Part shown: positions 50,971 through 62,439 of the stretch, in pieces
Position numbering within the stretch: position 1 is the stretch's first letter
Layout of the letters: the number at the start of each line of letters is the position of its first letter
Assembly (NCBI GenBank): GCA_964006375.1
Contig: OZ023266.1
Span: 17,764,090 to 17,828,089, forward strand
Length of the DNA: 64,000 nucleotides
Reading direction: 5' to 3'
Source of the DNA: Tillus elongatus
Taxonomy: Eukaryota > Arthropoda > Insecta > Coleoptera > Cleridae
Notes under the pieces: generated by a model
Database searches by the model: none
What the model was told of the DNA's origin: nothing
What the model saw: the letters and a program-made list of their open reading frames with translations, nothing else
Made by a program: the position numbers and the translations under genes

Positions 50971-51350
50971 AATTTCTTGTGCTTTATGCTTTGAAGGTGC
51001 TTTTATGCATGCACAATGGGAAGGAAAACCCCCCGTGTTTTTGGGTGAGAGAGCAGAAACCCTCCTCGTTTTGCGGGCTCTTATTCCCCTTCTGCATGTA
51101 TACAAGCACCCTCAATACATGAATCACAGGATTTTTTTATGTTCAGCTTTCTAGTGTATTTTTTGTTGAGTATATTTCCTGTTTATCAATTGCTTTGTTT
51201 GAGTTTTGGATTCAAATTATTGTATAAATATTTATGTTAGGGATGATGTTTTTGCTTGCTCTTCCTTACCTTATTCCTTACTCTTTCTAATTAAATAAAG
51301 TACCTTTTTATAACTTTTAATACAAGGCTAAATGACTATTATATTATATA

Positions 51351-53265
51351 GGGTGGCGTATTGAAAACGGAACAGACCGATTTTCGTCCAAAGAATTTTT
51401 TTTTAAGAAACGCTGAAACTCGTCAATTTTAATATTGAGGGGGACATGTTTTGACATAAAACTCAACTTTGTCACATCAACCCCTTAAGGGTGGTGATAA
51501 TAACCCTTATATTTTAAACAGGGAACATGAGTCGAGTGTTACATCATTTGAAAGCTCTTTCTTTTTTGAATTCAGCACACTATTTTTTTTTGGAAGTTTT
51601 ATCAACTCGTTTAAAAATTATTCACCGTTGAAGATGCAAAAACGCATTTCACTCATTCCGATAAGAAATGTGCTGATAGTCAATGTTTTGTTGGTTTGTA
51701 GACAAAAAATTGACTATCAGAACATTTCTTATCGGAATGAGAGAAATACGGTTTATTATTTCAGTTTATCGGTATGATACTTGATAGTACTACCGAAAAT
51801 TAATTTCACAATGGTGTATTCTGTAGAAGAAAGAGTTGAAATAATTACTTTTTTTTCAAAAACGATGACTGTGCCAACTGTACCGCAAATTTGTTTAATG
51901 AACGACATCCGAACAGACATGTTAACAGAAAATACATTTTGGAGCTAGTTGCAAAGTTTCGACAAAGTGAGAAGCCAACAAAAAACGGGATCCTGAACGT
52001 GAATTTCCGGTTAGAAATGAGACTACTGAGATTGAAGTTTTAGGACAAATTGCTGCAGACCCAACTTTGAGCACGTGAAAATTGGACACTGTTTGAGACA
52101 TCAAAAGAAGAACTATTCAGCGAACCTTGATGCATCATAAATTTCACCCGTATAAAATTCATCTTGTACAACAACTGAATGAAGATTATTTTGATCGGCG
52201 GCTGGAGTTTTGTGAAGTTATGACTGCACGAATAGCTGATAACGTGAACTTTCTGTTCAATATCTGTTTTTCTGACGAGTGGACGTTTTTATTAAACTCT
52301 ACAGTCAATCGTCATAATTGTCGTTATTGGGCAGATAATAATCCAAGAAATTTTCACAAAGTCCAAACTTAAACTCCACAGAAATTGAATCTCTGGACTG
52401 GCATTTTTGGAGACCGTTTAATCGGACCAATTTTTCTTGATGGCAATTTGAGTGGCGAAACGTATTTGGAGTTACTAGACGATATCGTTTACCCTCTACT
52501 AATTGACATTGTTGAAAATGATGATCGCTATCAAGAAAATTAATTAGTGTTTTAACAAGATGGAGCTCCTCCGCATTTTTCACAACGTGTTAGGGAGTTT
52601 TTGAATAGAGAGTTTCCAGAGCAATGGATTGGGCGTAGAGCTGCTATTCAGTGGCCCGCAAGGTCACCGGATTTAACTCCTTTAGACTTCTTTCTATAGG
52701 GCCATTTAAAGAGTAGAATTTACGCAACAGAACCGGAGTCTCTGGAAGAATTACGACGACGCATTGTTGAAGAATGCCGTCTAATAACTCCACAAATGCT
52801 CCAGAATGTCAGAGCTGGTTTTGAACAAAATTTGTACTTTTGTATGGAAGCTGGTGGTCAACAATTTGGACACTTAACTGAATAAACATTTTTTAACGGT
52901 TGGTTTTGTTTTTCAGTTTTTTTAACGAAAAATTGACTAATTAGTGCATTTCTTATCACAATGAATGAAATACGTTCTTGCAACTCCAACTGTGAATAAT
53001 TTTTAAACGAGTTAATAAAACTTCCAAAAAAATTAGTGTGCTGAATTCAGAAAAGAAATATCTTTCAAATGATGTAACACTCGACCCATGTTCCCTATTT
53101 AAAATATAAGGGTTGTTATCACCACCCTTAAGGGGTTAATGTGACAAAGTTGAGTTATATGTCAAAACATGTCCCCCTTAATATTAAAATTGACGTGTTT
53201 CAGCGTTTCTTTAAAAAAAAATCACTGGACGCAAATCGGTCTGTTTCGTTTTCAATGCGCCACCC
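51351..53265 (+). mobile_element. Tc1/mariner-superfamily element with long inverted ends, copy 2
   Basis: The left tip is GGGTGGCGTATTG after TA at 51349-51350; the right tip is CAATGCGCCACCC at 53265, followed by TGTATA, so the right TA has mutated. Inverted repeats are about 300 bp, and the subterminal hairpin (about 51647-51745) is conserved as in copy 1. Length 1915 bp. It lies in intron 1 of gene 2 in the sense direction. Confidence 0.9.
51811..52885 (+). pseudogene. Tc1/mariner-type transposase, broken copy 2
   Basis: ATG at 51811 (MVYSVEERVEIIT) soon shifts frame. HHKFHPYKIHLVQQLNEDY runs into the core with FSDE (first Asp), a stop after KVQT at about 52370, a stop at ENQLVF, a TAA just before QDGAPPH (second Asp), then SPDLTPLDFF (third Asp), a stop, and MLQNVRAGF to the end. 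The TAA before QDGA is shared with copy 1. The region around 51960-52010 has lost sequence relative to copy 1. Confidence 0.85.
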
Positions 53266-53278
53266 TGTATATTATTCT

Positions 53279-53317
53279 AATGAAAATTCACTACCATAAC
53301 ATACTTGCTACGTCCCG
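53279..53317 (+). repeat. Isolated E-family 3' end next to the exon 2 acceptor of gene 2
   Basis: ATGAAAATTCACTACCATAA and CTTGCTACGTCCCGAACAG match the E 3' end with two substitutions. It lies 33 bp before the splice acceptor AG (53349-53350), so it occupies the region where a branch point is expected. Confidence 0.7.
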
Positions 53318-53350
53318 AACAGTTTAAGTTAATAAGTAATTTTTTTCCAG

Positions 53351-54663
53351 CAAACATCATCACCTTCATTGCAGCAGCAAACTTAGGATGGGCATCTCCT
53401 GTATTAGAAAAACTGAAAGATCCAGCTACCACAGTATTCAATCGTCCAGTAACAAATCAAGAATCATCATGGATTGGATCAATCATAAGCTTGGGTGCCA
53501 TCTTTGGACCCTACATTTATGGATATGCAGCTGACAAGTTTGGAAGAAAACCAACTATGTTATGTCTAGCATTTCCTTTCATCATAGGCCAGCTAATGTA
53601 CTTTTTTGGAGAAACTGTTCTAGTGTATTGCGCGGCAAGATTTATCATCGGCATTGCAGTTGGAGGAACATTTACACTTATGCCTATTTACATTGGAGAA
53701 ATAGCTGCAGATGATGAAAGAGGGATACTGTCATCATTCTTCTCTGTTTTTCTTACAGTTGGTACGCTTTGGGCTTTCTATTTCGGCCGATACACATCGA
53801 TAAATATCTTAAACGCGGTTTTATTAGTGCTCCCAATAATTTTTGTAATATTATTTTATTATATCTGCTCGGAAAGTCAACACTATTTAATTAAGAAAGG
53901 GCAGCTCAGTGAAGCGGAAACAGTGCTACAAAAAATCAGAGGCTCCCAGATAGATATTCACAATGAGATAAAACAGACCGATATCTTTCTGAATGAAATG
54001 GGCGAGGGTAGCTTTCTGGATATCTTCAAGTCAAAACCGCTTATCAAAGCTTTTGTTGTTGGTTTTGGACTGATTACTTTTCAGCAGATGTCAGGTATCA
54101 ACGCAATGATATTTTACGCTGAAGCAATAGTCAAAGGAGTGAAAGGAATAAACGTGGATGTTTCCTTTAGCCTTGTGGGGCTTGCACAAATATTTGCTAT
54201 AATTATAACACCTCCAGTTGCAGATAAGTTTAATAGAAAGGCTGTATTGTTATTTTCGGGGATTGGAATGATAATATCGCAAGTTCCTTTGGGATATTAT
54301 TACTTTGATACAAGCCTACATGATGTGGACATACCTTTAATCCAGTGGATGCCAATTTTATGTATCATGACAAATCTAATTGCTTATACTTTAGGCTTTA
54401 GTGCGATAGTATGGACAATGATGGCTGAAATATTTCCAAGTAATGTAAAATCACAATCTAATGCTTCAATGGCAGCCACCTGTTGGTTATTTGGATTTCT
54501 GACGACAAAATTTTTCGAACCTCTATCCATTCTTATCGGTATGGGTGTGTGCTTCTGGATATTTTCTGGATTTTGTGCAGCAGCGGTCATATTTGTACAT
54601 TTTTATGTTATAGAGACTAAAGGTAAAAATTTTGAAGAAATTTATACTGAACTGTCAAAGTGA
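53351..54663 (+). CDS. MFS sugar transporter gene 2 (Tret1-like), main exon
   Basis: This encodes residues 11-447 of a predicted 12-helix sugar transporter, paralogous to gene 1 along its whole length. Conserved are DKFGRK at 72-77, YIGE then DERG after helix 4, QQMSGIN at 255-261, and ETKGKN at 432-437. Two signatures are altered: PESP is SESQ at 184-187, and the second D-x-x-G-R-K is DKFNRK at 302-307. The reading frame extends upstream to an ATG at 53305, but those codons cross the acceptor TTTTTTTCCAG at 53350 and are intronic. The stop is TGA. An ATTAAA at 54846 is a weak polyadenylation candidate. Membrane carrier role is family knowledge; substrate unknown. Confidence 0.93.
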
Positions 54664-54817
54664 GAACAAAAGGCTGTGCTTATTTTTTTAATCTGTGATA
54701 ATAATTGTAAGTAGTTAGTATACAAAACTGTTCTTAGATAAAGCAAGGGATGATATAAGTCATCCCTTGCAGAATTAAGGCAAAATTATGGCTGTCTAAA
54801 AACTGATACCGTTAATA

Positions 54818-55355
54818 GTACAGGCAATAGAGAATTTTTTTCTGCATTAAACTACGGGAGTTATTTTTTTTTATAGATAGGTTCAGAATTACGTACTGAA
54901 TGTAAAAACACAAAATCCTTACAAATTAGGAGGGCGGAAGTGCCGCCATTTTGAGAAAAACCGTTTCGGCCTATATCTCCGTAACCGTGCACTTTAGACC
55001 AAAAATTCTAATGATCTTTATTGTATATAATTACATTTTTCATCTTTTTTGTTAAATAATTTTTTTTGTATCACTCACCGTTTACAACTTATACGACTAT
55101 TAGCATTCATTTATTGACTTTTTTACCTATATCTTTGTTAATAATTGCTTAAAAAATAAAATGCTTATAACTTAACTTTACAACCGACAAATTTTCTAGA
55201 ACTTTTACTTAAAACTTTTTTTTCTAAAATTATTATTAGTGCATCTTCTTTAAAAAAATTCACTAATGAGGAGACCCCGACTTTTGAATTTTGAAAAAAA
55301 ATATGAAATAGGCGCTAATTATGCCCCCTAGAACACATATCCGTGGTCATTTTCA

Positions 55356-55440
<85 letters not shown>

Positions 55441-56382
55441 CGCTAACTCAAAAACTAATGGGCCGATTTTAATTAAATTGAATACCTTTCCCTTGTAAGT
55501 AGCTTGGATAAGTTCGTTAGCCAAGAAAATCGGCGCAGGTTTTCCCGAAAAATTTTGTGTTTTCTTTCGAAAAAAAAATCATATCTCCGGAAATAACAAA
55601 GTAAGGGCAACTAAATTTGGTACACGGTTTTATGTCATTATGTGTAAATCACCTACTAAAATTTAGGTCTGTAGGTTTAAAGACAAAAAAGTTATAGGCA
55701 TTTAAAGAAAAATAAATTGGGGTTTTCCTCAAAACGTCAAAGTCGCGAATTAAAACGTCAAAATTGGCAACATTTACGCAAAGAACCTGAAACTAATATA
55801 AGCTATGGAAAGAAAATGTCTCAAGATGGATGTTTTACAAAGCCTGAAGTCTTAGCTTCAACCGTCATTGTCCTTCATTTTACTAAAATATTTCCAGAAA
55901 AATTTGTCGATCGAAAAGTGCAACATTTAACGCGTTATAACTTTGAAAATATTGATTTTATAAAAAAAAGTTTATAGTAAAAGTTGTAGTAAATTTGTCG
56001 ATTGAAAAGTTAAGTTATAAGTATTTTATTTTTTAAAGAATTATTAACAAAGATATAGATAAAAAAGTCAAGAAATAAATGCTTATAGTCGTATAAGTTG
56101 TAAACGGTGAGTGATACAAAAAAAAAGATTTTACAAAAAAAGATGAGAAATGCAATTATCTACAATAAAGGTCATTATCATTTTTGGCATAAAGTGCACA
56201 GTTATGGAGATATAGGTCTAAACGGTTTTTCTCAAAATGGCGGCACTTCCGCCCTCCTAATTTGTAAGGATTTTGTGTTTTTACATTCAGTACGTCATTC
56301 TGAACCTATCTATCAAAAAAAAATAACTCCTGTAGTTAAGTGCATTATGGACAAGAGTACCGGGTTCCTCTATTGCCTCTAC
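54818..56382. mobile_element. Foldback element H with about 400-bp arms, holding E13
   Basis: Arm 54818-55215 returns inverted at about 55945-56382. Both contain the GAGGGCGGAAGTGCCGCC or complementary stretch and CAAAATCCTTACAAATTAGG. Tips read GTACAGGCAATAG and, inverted, GTAGAGGCAATAG, each flanked by TA, as for Tc1/mariner-type elements. The middle is occupied by the E13 fragment. No transposase. The left end lies about 155 bp after the stop codon of gene 2, so the 3' untranslated region may run into it. Confidence 0.72.
55236..55905 (+). mobile_element. E13: 3'-truncated E element inside H
   Basis: The start hairpin TTAGTGCATCTTC is at 55236, the TA array at about 55360-55436, then CACCGCTAACTCAAAAACTA and the interior to the TTTACTAAAATATTTCC block at about 55905. 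The 3' stem-loop is missing and sequence passes directly into the right arm of H. Confidence 0.7.
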
Positions 56383-57544
56383 TATAAATCTGTAGGTATG
56401 ATCATTTAGTCATTATCATTTCAGGGTCATATATGTTGACTATCTCCATTAGACGTTTACAGAAAAATAATAAGTTAGAAAACTCACCCAGATTAATCTC
56501 ATATAGTATAGCTCCTGTAATACAAACAGGAACAAGTAAGTATTATCTGCCAGGCAGGCTTTTTTCATTTTCTGCCGAAGTCAGATTGCTAAAATATTCT
56601 CTGAAAGTTCTGCTAAGCTGTGCAGCCTGGTTGGCTTTTGTGCTGTGTTAGTCTCTTTGATTAAAGTTCATTAATACTTAACTTTTAACTTGTATTGGTT
56701 CCTTCGGGGTGTTACCATTGTGCGACCTAGTCTTATTTTAATTTGAAAAATTGTGTTTTTAGCTTCTGACTGTCATCAGCTCAAGTTTTCATGGCCTTAA
56801 TGTTTTATAATAGCTTTGTAGACCTTTGCGCTTTCTGTAGCTCAATTCTTTGCTACATTTACTATTATTATTCTAAATTCTTCCAAAGTAAGCAAAGATT
56901 TCTACTTGTTTGTTATTGTTTGGCAGTCCCATGCGGAAGGCCTAGAAAAATTAAGTTTATGCCGTTGGAAACTAATAGGACTCTATTGAAACAAATAGCA
57001 GATACACCACAAAACCACAACAGGTACTGACGAAGACAACTTCCTTGTCGAACTAACTATGTACTGCAAAACTTTCTGTTGTTTTAGTGTTTTTTTGGTA
57101 GTAATCCTACTTTTTGTTCTAGTTTCCACCCACATTGGTCAACCTCGGTCATTTGTTTATCTAGCTTTATTAGTTTTCTGTAAACGTACCCTGTTAGGAA
57201 TCTAGTCGTATTACTTCTTGGCATGAACAATATCAATCAAAATTGTTTCAACATACGAGGTAAGCGCCAAAATTTTCCGGCCTGACATAGATATAGGGTA
57301 TCGCAGGGTTATTTGGTAAGACCTTGGTTCAAGTCTTATCATCCTTGGAAAAAACAAAAATGGGTTGTATGTCGATTGGTTTTTTATAACTGACACGTGT
57401 TAATCACGATGTCACAAGTCACGAAAATTGAGTATAGAGTTGTAAATTCCTTACCCAATGAGGCATTTCATCTCAAAGCATCAAAGATCGGCTTGGTGGA
57501 GTATACAGGGGAAATTATATATCTTATTATGTAGTAAAATATTG
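56383..57544. other. Unassigned stretch
   Basis: No gene is recognised; frames at 56433-56651 and 56791-57030 have no similarity I can name. At 57022, CTGACGA is followed by a GACAA-TTGTC stem and GAACT, resembling the motif in the Penelope tails. A GGTTCAAGTCT near 57331 resembles a B box but has no matching A box. Confidence 0.4.
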
Positions 57545-58447
57545 GTCAAAATGGTTTGGAATGATGCAAAAACAGGAAGGACGGTGGGATTGGTGACGTA
57601 CAACAAGATTGCCCTTTTTGAGGATCCCTTATTAAGCGATCGGCGCTTAAAAGTGAAATAATTATCAAAAATATCCGCGCTTTCAGATATAAGCGTTCCC
57701 CAAATCTTCCACGAACATTTAGGCATGAATAAAAATAAAATTAGTGCAAGGTGGGGCCCCAAGCATTTTTCAGAAGTTAATCGCCAGCGTCGCGTCGTGT
57801 TGAATGTCCCCGATCCTTTTTGGACCTCTATGGAGAAAACACAGTGGACGTGGTAAAGACAATTGTGACACGAGATAAAACTATGGTTCTCTACGGTGGT
57901 CGTTTGTACAAAGCGGAGTCGATGGAATGGAGGCGTAAAGGAGAAGCACCGCCAAGAAAGTTTTGTCAGTCGACAAAAAAGTGACGGCAATTTTTGGGGA
58001 TTCTGGGGGTATTCTTCTCTTGGACTTCAAAGAACGCAACACTACAGTCAACTAGGCATATTATACAATACTCCTGCATAAATCACGACAAAACATTCGG
58101 GAGAAAAGGCGTGGGAAACTGACCAGAGGCGTTTGTTTGCATGACAATGCATCCGTGTACACTGCTGGAATTGTAAAAGTTGCAATTCGTGACTGAAGTT
58201 TTGAACAAATTCATCACGCTCCGTATAGTCTAGATATAGCCCCCGCCAGTGACTACTACCTATTTGAAAATTTGAAAAAGGACCTTCGCGGACTCCATTT
58301 CAGTGACGACGAAGAGGTGAAAGCTGCAGGTTAGGCACATCTTGAGGACAAACCGAAATAATATTTTTTGGGGATATCGAATTATTGCTGAAACGGTTTA
58401 ATAAGTGTATTTATGTTGGCGGAACTATATTAAAAGATAAAATTTAA
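57545..58447 (+). pseudogene. mariner transposase relic
   Basis: The N-terminal part reads AKTGRTVGLVTYNKIALFED, SDRRLKVK, a stop, LSKISALSDISVPQIFHEHL, then ISARWGPKHFSEVNRQRRV. Later frames give NTVDVVKTIVTRDKTMV (first Asp altered to RDK), MEWRRKGEAPPRKF, the HDNA-equivalent second Asp block near 58145, and the third block near 58235 (PYSLDIAPASDYYLF). The C-terminus is DIELLLKRFNKCIYVGG. This is the classic D-D-34-D mariner layout, about 340 codons, with multiple frameshifts and stops. Confidence 0.83.
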
Positions 58448-58775
58448 TTGTGAGTCTACGCGATTTCCTTCATAGTTAAGCCTGAAAATTTTAGCGCTTA
58501 CTTTAATCTTTTTAAAACAACTGTGTTGTAATTTGTTACTTTAAAATCTAGTTACTAATTTTTACTTTACAAAAATCTGCTATTCTGTAATTGAATGGCA
58601 CATTGTACAATAACTAAAAGTTTAATTGTAGGTTTTAACGCCTCCTTTTGATAATATACCGAATGTTGTTTTAAACATTCAGTTCTGTACTTTTAAGTTT
58701 TTCACTTGACAAAGAACAAATTAGAAAAATATATTGTTCTTACTTGTATTTCCTTTCTGAAACGTAAGCTAACTT

Positions 58776-59883
58776 GATCAAGCCGCCGTTCTGAATTCTA
58801 TATGTTCTATGGTGTTCTTTAACGTTTCTGTGACTAGTTTCGCTGCTTGACAGCATCCTAAGACAAATAAAAATTGAATTAATACGACATCATGACAACT
58901 GCAAACAAAGATATGTTGCTATGTTATGATGTTTTAATAAAAAAATTCATCAAATTTGCAAATATAAGAAAACACAGATGACGGATGAGGCTTTCAAAAT
59001 GTCTACGTGATGTATGTCAATATTAAACATAAAAAAAATAGAACTAGCCTATAACAGTAATAACTATAATAACAGTTACAAAAATAAAATAACTAAACAA
59101 TAACAGTAATAAAGCAGACTCTATACAATGAAAGTATCGACATACATCAACTCAGGATCTTATTACAACTATTTTGAAAAAATAGTTAATTTATTTTCTT
59201 TGATTTATTTAATCAGGAAAAAGAATATCCGAGAAAGGGGAATTCATTAAATCAGTCTGCTTATTTAAAACAAAGTAGCTATTGTCGTGTGTGTGCTTTT
59301 TGACTTCTAAAGCTTCAAAAAAGTCTAGTTTACGTTTGTCATTACAAAAATTCAGTGATTGTATGCGGTTATTTACTGTAGGTCTATATTCGGTATCAAT
59401 GATATGTTTTGCAAATGTAGATTTGTCACCGTGGTTAATTCTAAATGCAGAAATATGTTCTTTGTATCGGGTGTTAAAATTTCTTGAAGTTTAACCTATG
59501 TAGATTACGTTACAATCTGTACAAGATAATTTATAAGCTCCAGCTTTTGTCATGAAACAAGATTTTTATTTCTTGTTAAATAACAAATCACGCGTAGTGT
59601 TGTAAGATTTAAAAGCTACCTTTGTATTTGTACAGGTATTTACAATTTTTGAAATGTTTTCTGAAGTGGTTCCAAAATAAGTTATCGAAACATACCTGTT
59701 GTCTTTTGTGTCTCTAATATTTGGATAAATTAAATTAATCGCTAATTTGTATTCTTTTCTCTCGATCATTTTATCTCTTATTTTAAGAGAGTAGCCACTA
59801 TTAAATGCTATTTGCTCAATTATTGAAATTTCTTTTTCAAAATCGTTTTGGGACATAGGTATTGAAAATGCACGATGTATCAT
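58776..59883 (-). pseudogene. Penelope-like retroelement 3' part with GIY-YIG endonuclease
   Basis: The minus-strand frame from 59883 (MIHRAFSIPMSQNDFEKEIS, then KIRDKMIERKEY) is the C-terminal part of a Penelope reverse transcriptase. After an in-frame TAA at 59566 the same frame continues as TKAGAYKLSCTDCNVIYIG, a second stop, TSRNFNTRYKEHISAF, and ends at about 59217. YKLSC-C-VIYIG-T-R-F-RYKEH is the GIY-YIG endonuclease signature specific to Penelope elements. The untranslated tail extends to 58776. Two stops make it inactive; the reverse transcriptase palm is missing. Confidence 0.82.
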
Positions 59884-59954
59884 AGAATGATAGGCTTACA
59901 CCTTTTGTGAAAAAGATGACATAAATTGTATGGTATGGTCGTGTCAGTGTAAGT

Positions 59955-60600
59955 TGGTCTCCTATATATTGAAAAGTCATTTAGAAGTCAAAAGGCACAC
60001 ACATGACAATAGCTACCTTGTTTTAAATGAGCAGAGTGATTTAATGAATTCTCTTTTCTTGGATAATCTTCTTCCTAATTAAAGAAGTTAAAGAAAATAA
60101 ATTAACTTTAAAAAAAAGTTGTAATAAGATAATGAGTTGATGTATGTCGATACTTTGAATCTATAGAGTCTGCTTTATTACTGTTATTGTTTAGTTATTT
60201 TATTGTTGTAGCTGTTATTATAGTTATTACTGTTATGGGTTAGTTCTTTTTTATTAATGTTAAACATTGACATATATCACGTAGACATTTTGAAAGCCTC
60301 ATCCATCATCTGTGTTTCATTTTATTTTCAATTTTGTTGAATTTTTTGATCAAAACATAACATAGCAACGGATCTTTATTTGTATGTGTCATGATTTCGT
60401 ATTCATTCAATTTTTATCTCTCTGAGGATGCTGTCAAGCAGCGAAACTAATCACAGAAACATTGAGGAACACCCTAGAACATCTAGAATTCAGAAGGGCC
60501 GCTTGATCCAGTTTAGCTTACGCGCTGGCTACGTCCTTCACATACAGAAACGAAATCCAACAGTGAAGCCAGAGAAATAGCCTCAAAGTCTGTATGTAGT
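59955..60600 (+). mobile_element. Second Penelope-like fragment, inverted relative to the first
   Basis: The + strand encodes the last part of the endonuclease domain (LEVKRHTHDNSYLVLN, MNSLFLDNLLPN, stop at about 60080). The same untranslated tail as the minus copy follows, including GAGGATGCTGTCAAGCAGCG at 60425-60444. It extends a little further right (GCTTACGCGCTGGCTACGTC) than the partner. Tail-to-tail arms of more than 400 bp flank the pair. Confidence 0.82.
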
Positions 60601-61190
60601 TAGCCAAATCTACTATTGTCTAATTGAATGACACATTGTACAATACTTACAAAGTTTATTTGTATGTATCAAGGCCTTTTTTATAATATACTGAATGTTG
60701 TTGTAAACCTCCAGGTATGTAGTTTTAAGGTTTTCACTTGACAAAAAACAAATTAAAAAAATATAATGTTTTTGCCGTATTCCCTTCCTGAAACTTAGCC
60801 AAATCTACTATTGTCTAATTAACTGGCACGTTGTACAATACTTACAAGTTTATTTGTATGTATTTAAGGCTCTTTTGATAATATACTGAATGTTGTTGTA
60901 AACATCCAGTTATGTACTTTTAAGGTTCTCACTTGACAAAGAGCAAATTAAAAAATATATTGTCCTTACTGTATTCCCTTTCTGAAACTTAGCCAAGTCT
61001 ACTATTTTCCGATTGGATGGCACATTGTACAATACTTATAGGTTTATTTGGATGTATTAAAGCTCGTTTGATAATATACTGAATGTTGTTCTAAACATCC
61101 AGTTCTCTATTTAAAGTTTTTTTACTTGACAAATTATAAAATTAAATAAAAACATTGTTTTTACTATACCCCCTTACTAAAAGTTACCCA

Positions 61191-61894
61191 AATCTGCTAG
61201 TAGGTAGAGATGAGGCATTCTGCAACCCTCCCGCCTCCCGCTACTGAGCATGCGTGTGATGTAACAAATATGGCGGTTATATTGAGGATGACGTAATCTA
61301 CAAATTGAGATGACGTAATCCAATATGGCGGCCAAGATGGTTGACCGGAAGTGAAAAAACTGGGCAATTAAAAATTTTAGCCGGTAGTTGGCGCCACCAA
61401 TCAAAGTAAGAGGCTCCGCCATTTTGATTTTAACAAAAAGTGACCTAACAAATATGACGGTTAGCGCAGGCGCAATCTCACACTTTTTAGTTTTTGGTTG
61501 AAGTCCTAAGTGTGGGGTATCATTTTACTCGGCTTGACGAGTAGACCTCAAAAAATATGTTTTCGCATGCACAAACCCATTACTTTGGAGTTTTAGGTTT
61601 AAGCCTTAGGTGTTTGGTCTCATTTTACTCGGCTCAGCAAGCAGATTTTAAAATTCGAATGCCCGGCATGCTAAATCTGGCAACATAGCAACAACTTTGT
61701 GTGTAGAGCAACCTTGACGGATACATGTGACAGGAAATAAGTCATGTGTTTTTCAAATTTGAGAGTGACCTTCGACAAATGTATGTGATGGTATATACCA
61801 TCACTATATAGAAGCGCAACTAGTGTACTAAACTTGGGTACAATAACTTTCTTTCACAATACAAATATAAGGTTCCATGAAAATTGGTTCATTA
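61191..61894. other. Unassigned stretch with repeated AATATGGCGG-type words
   Basis: AAATATGGCGG, CAATATGGCGG and AAATATGACGG recur at 61265-61460 among TGACGTAATC direct repeats. A TTTTACTCGGCT phrase occurs at about 61520 and 61625. This looks like diverged repetitive DNA; no gene recognised. Confidence 0.4.
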
Positions 61895-62417
<523 letters not shown>

Positions 62418-62439
62418 CAAACTTTTTTTATTCATCGTG

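Larger units (their letters stand above)
58560..61190. repeat. About 195-bp tandem array interrupted by Penelope-like DNA
   Basis: Units marked by CTGCTATTCTGTAATTG or CTACTATTGTCTAATT start near 58573, 60611, 60806 and 61000, with a partial one at about 61192. Each has GGCACATTGTACAATA and ATATACTGAATGTTGTT phrases and ends CCTTTCTGAAAC. The jump between the first and second is the Penelope-like insertion 58776-60600. Confidence 0.82.

Noticed and set aside
53305..53350. ATG at 53305 as the start of transporter gene 2
   Set aside because: The 15 codons before 53351 cross a strong polypyrimidine-AG acceptor and partly derive from a transposon end; the exon 1 model explains the start better.
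56107..56409. 100-codon open frame on the + strand
   Set aside because: It lies inside the right arm of foldback element H, and the matching left arm does not preserve the frame.
57300..57345. Possible tRNA or SINE promoter (GGTTCAAGTCT resembles a B box)
   Set aside because: No A box at proper spacing, no cloverleaf, and the last B-box positions do not fit.
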